Shown: positions 5,085-5,954 of the stretch, piece after piece
Layout: each line of letters opens with the position of its first letter
How positions within the stretch are numbered: position 1 is the first letter of the stretch
Assembly: GCA_937899365.1 (NCBI GenBank)
Contig: CALBPH010000540.1
Span: forward strand, 1 to 5,954
Direction of reading: 5' to 3'
Source of the DNA: an uncultured Leptolyngbya sp.
GTDB lineage: Bacteria; Cyanobacteriota; Cyanobacteriia; Phormidesmidales; Phormidesmidaceae
DNA: 5,954 nucleotides
The notes under the pieces: generated by a model
What the model was told of the DNA's origin: nothing
The model's database searches: none
The model's input: only the letters and a program-made list of their open reading frames with translations
Translations under genes and position numbers: made by a program

Positions 5085-5954
5085 TTAGAGACTCGTGAAA
5101 CTAGTCTCGGTGAGTTTGTCCGTGGCTACACCCTTCAATGTTGCTAACACCTCGTTGCCGACAATAATGTCATTGCCAGAGAGGGTGAGCTGATCAAAGC
5201 TTAAACCTCCCCCTAACCCAATTAGGTCAATGCCTACTTCAAAGTCGGTAATAGTATCCGTGCCTTCGCCCACCATCAGAATAAAGGTATCTAGACCCTG
5301 GCCACCAGAGAAGTCATCACCGGTGAGAGTGTCATTACCCAGACCCCCTCGGATGATGTCATTACCATCATCGCCCCAAATCTGGTCATCGCCAGATTCA
5401 CCGTAAATAATGTCGTCGCCACCTTTACCACCGATGCGGTCATTGCCCGCACCGCCAAAGATAGTGTCATTGCCACCGTTGCGACCTTGAGGATCTCTAT
5501 TATCAAGGTCACCGCGCAGCACATCGTCTCCGCCTTCACCTCGAATAATTTGATCGCCCAGACCGCCCGCAATCGTTTCGCCATTGTCAGTGCCCGTAAT
5601 GGTTTCCAGCGGTGCAGGGGGCACGGGGGGCGCTGGTGGTGTAGGGGGTGTTGGAAGCGTTGGCCCATCGGTTTCGGACTCAAACAAGGGAGTGACCTGT
5701 CCACGAATGGCTCCGGGGGTGCCTAGGGCATCCGACTCGACCGTGTGAATTTGGATGTAGAGATCGCCGGCTTGGAGCCGCTCCAAAAACTCGCTGAGGG
5801 GCTTTGTTTCACCGGGTTCATCGGTGTCGCCATCACCATTTAGGTCAGTGGCATCGAAATAATCCCAGAAGCCCGTAGATCCGACAAGAACACGGAAAAC
5901 CTCCAGAAACAAATAAGGATCGCGAATGACAGAATAAGAAAGAAAAAAAAAAGG
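5085..5954 (-). CDS. CHRD-domain / RTX calcium-binding secreted protein, 5' end missing
   Basis: The last 289 codons of a gene whose start lies beyond the window; the frame stays open to base 5954, and a TTG at 5912 has no ribosome binding site, so it is not taken as the start. In the 289-residue fragment, residues about 52-89 look like the end of a CHRD domain (LQAGDLYIQIHT, then GAIRGQVTPL). Before it is DLNGDGDTDEPGE (37-49), an EF-hand/dockerin-like calcium loop. A Pro-rich linker (about 97-116) leads to five or more RTX nonapeptides of the GGxGxDxhx type (about 130-218) and a closing DTFILMVGEGTDTITDF segment (222-238) ending in GIDLIGL. RTX proteins bind calcium outside the cell and usually leave by type I secretion through a C-terminal signal. 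The protein is probably extracellular and structural or adhesive; no enzymatic domain is seen. The N-terminal edge is odd: a run of ten A bases (5943-5952) encodes consecutive Phe. Confidence 0.85.
   Translation of the reverse strand, partial: PFFFLSYSVIRDPYLFLEVFRVLVGSTGFWDYFDATDLNGDGDTDEPGETKPLSEFLERLQAGDLYIQIHTVESDALGTPGAIRGQVTPLFESETDGPTLPTPPTPPAPPVPPAPLETITGTDNGETIAGGLGDQIIRGEGGDDVLRGDLDNRDPQGRNGGNDTIFGGAGNDRIGGKGGDDIIYGESGDDQIWGDDGNDIIRGGLGNDTLTGDDFSGGQGLDTFILMVGEGTDTITDFEVGIDLIGLGGGLSFDQLTLSGNDIIVGNEVLATLKGVATDKLTETSFTSL

Noticed and set aside
5300..5600. Short-period DNA repetition resembling a repeat array or CRISPR
   Set aside because: The repetition follows the 27-base codon period of RTX nonapeptides and has no spacer/repeat organisation.
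5291..5704. Alternate minus-frame open frame of 137 codons inside the RTX region
   Set aside because: It arises from the repetitive GC-rich RTX codons; the main frame shows clear Gly/Asp nonapeptides.

Overview
This 5954-base window looks like a piece of a cyanobacterial genome. The grounds are a HIP1 octamer (GCGATCGC, 971-978), a PEP-CTERM surface protein, Tat-exported PhoX-type phosphatase genes, a secreted CHRD plus RTX calcium-binding protein, and PHO-box-like arrays of the cyanobacterial type (8-bp units every 11 bp). I cannot name the genus. Both ends cut through genes. Every gene I can support is on the minus strand, so transcription runs from high to low coordinates.

In transcription order the layout is as follows. 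(1) 5954-5085 is the 3' part of a CHRD-domain / RTX-repeat secreted protein, followed by a strong intrinsic terminator (5036-5008). (2) A long AT-rich intergenic region (5084-4555) holds two small tandem repeats and a four-unit PHO-box-like array (4696-4656). (3) 4554-4009 is a small secreted protein of a family I do not recognise. (4) 3872-1989 is a full-length Tat-exported PhoX alkaline phosphatase. (5) 1880-1317 is an acidic PEP-CTERM surface protein, closed by a 15-bp hairpin terminator (1287-1254). (6) 1143-709 is a second small secreted protein, clearly a paralogue of the one at 4554-4009. (7) A 459-base intergenic region contains a second PHO-box-like element placed at the -35 position of an extended -10 promoter. 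(8) 249-1 is the N-terminus of another Tat-exported protein, probably a second PhoX/DUF839 phosphatase, running off the window.

The main observation is that the arrangement 'small secreted SRNG-motif protein, then Tat-exported PhoX-like enzyme' occurs twice in tandem, and each copy is associated with a PHO-box-like element. The simplest reading is a phosphate-starvation locus for cell-surface phosphate scavenging, built around PhoX, with an uncharacterised small secreted protein family as a recurring partner and with surface proteins (PEP-CTERM, CHRD-RTX) beside it. PhoX identity and the two terminators are well supported. PHO regulation is read from motifs only. A partnership between the small family and PhoX is inference from position.
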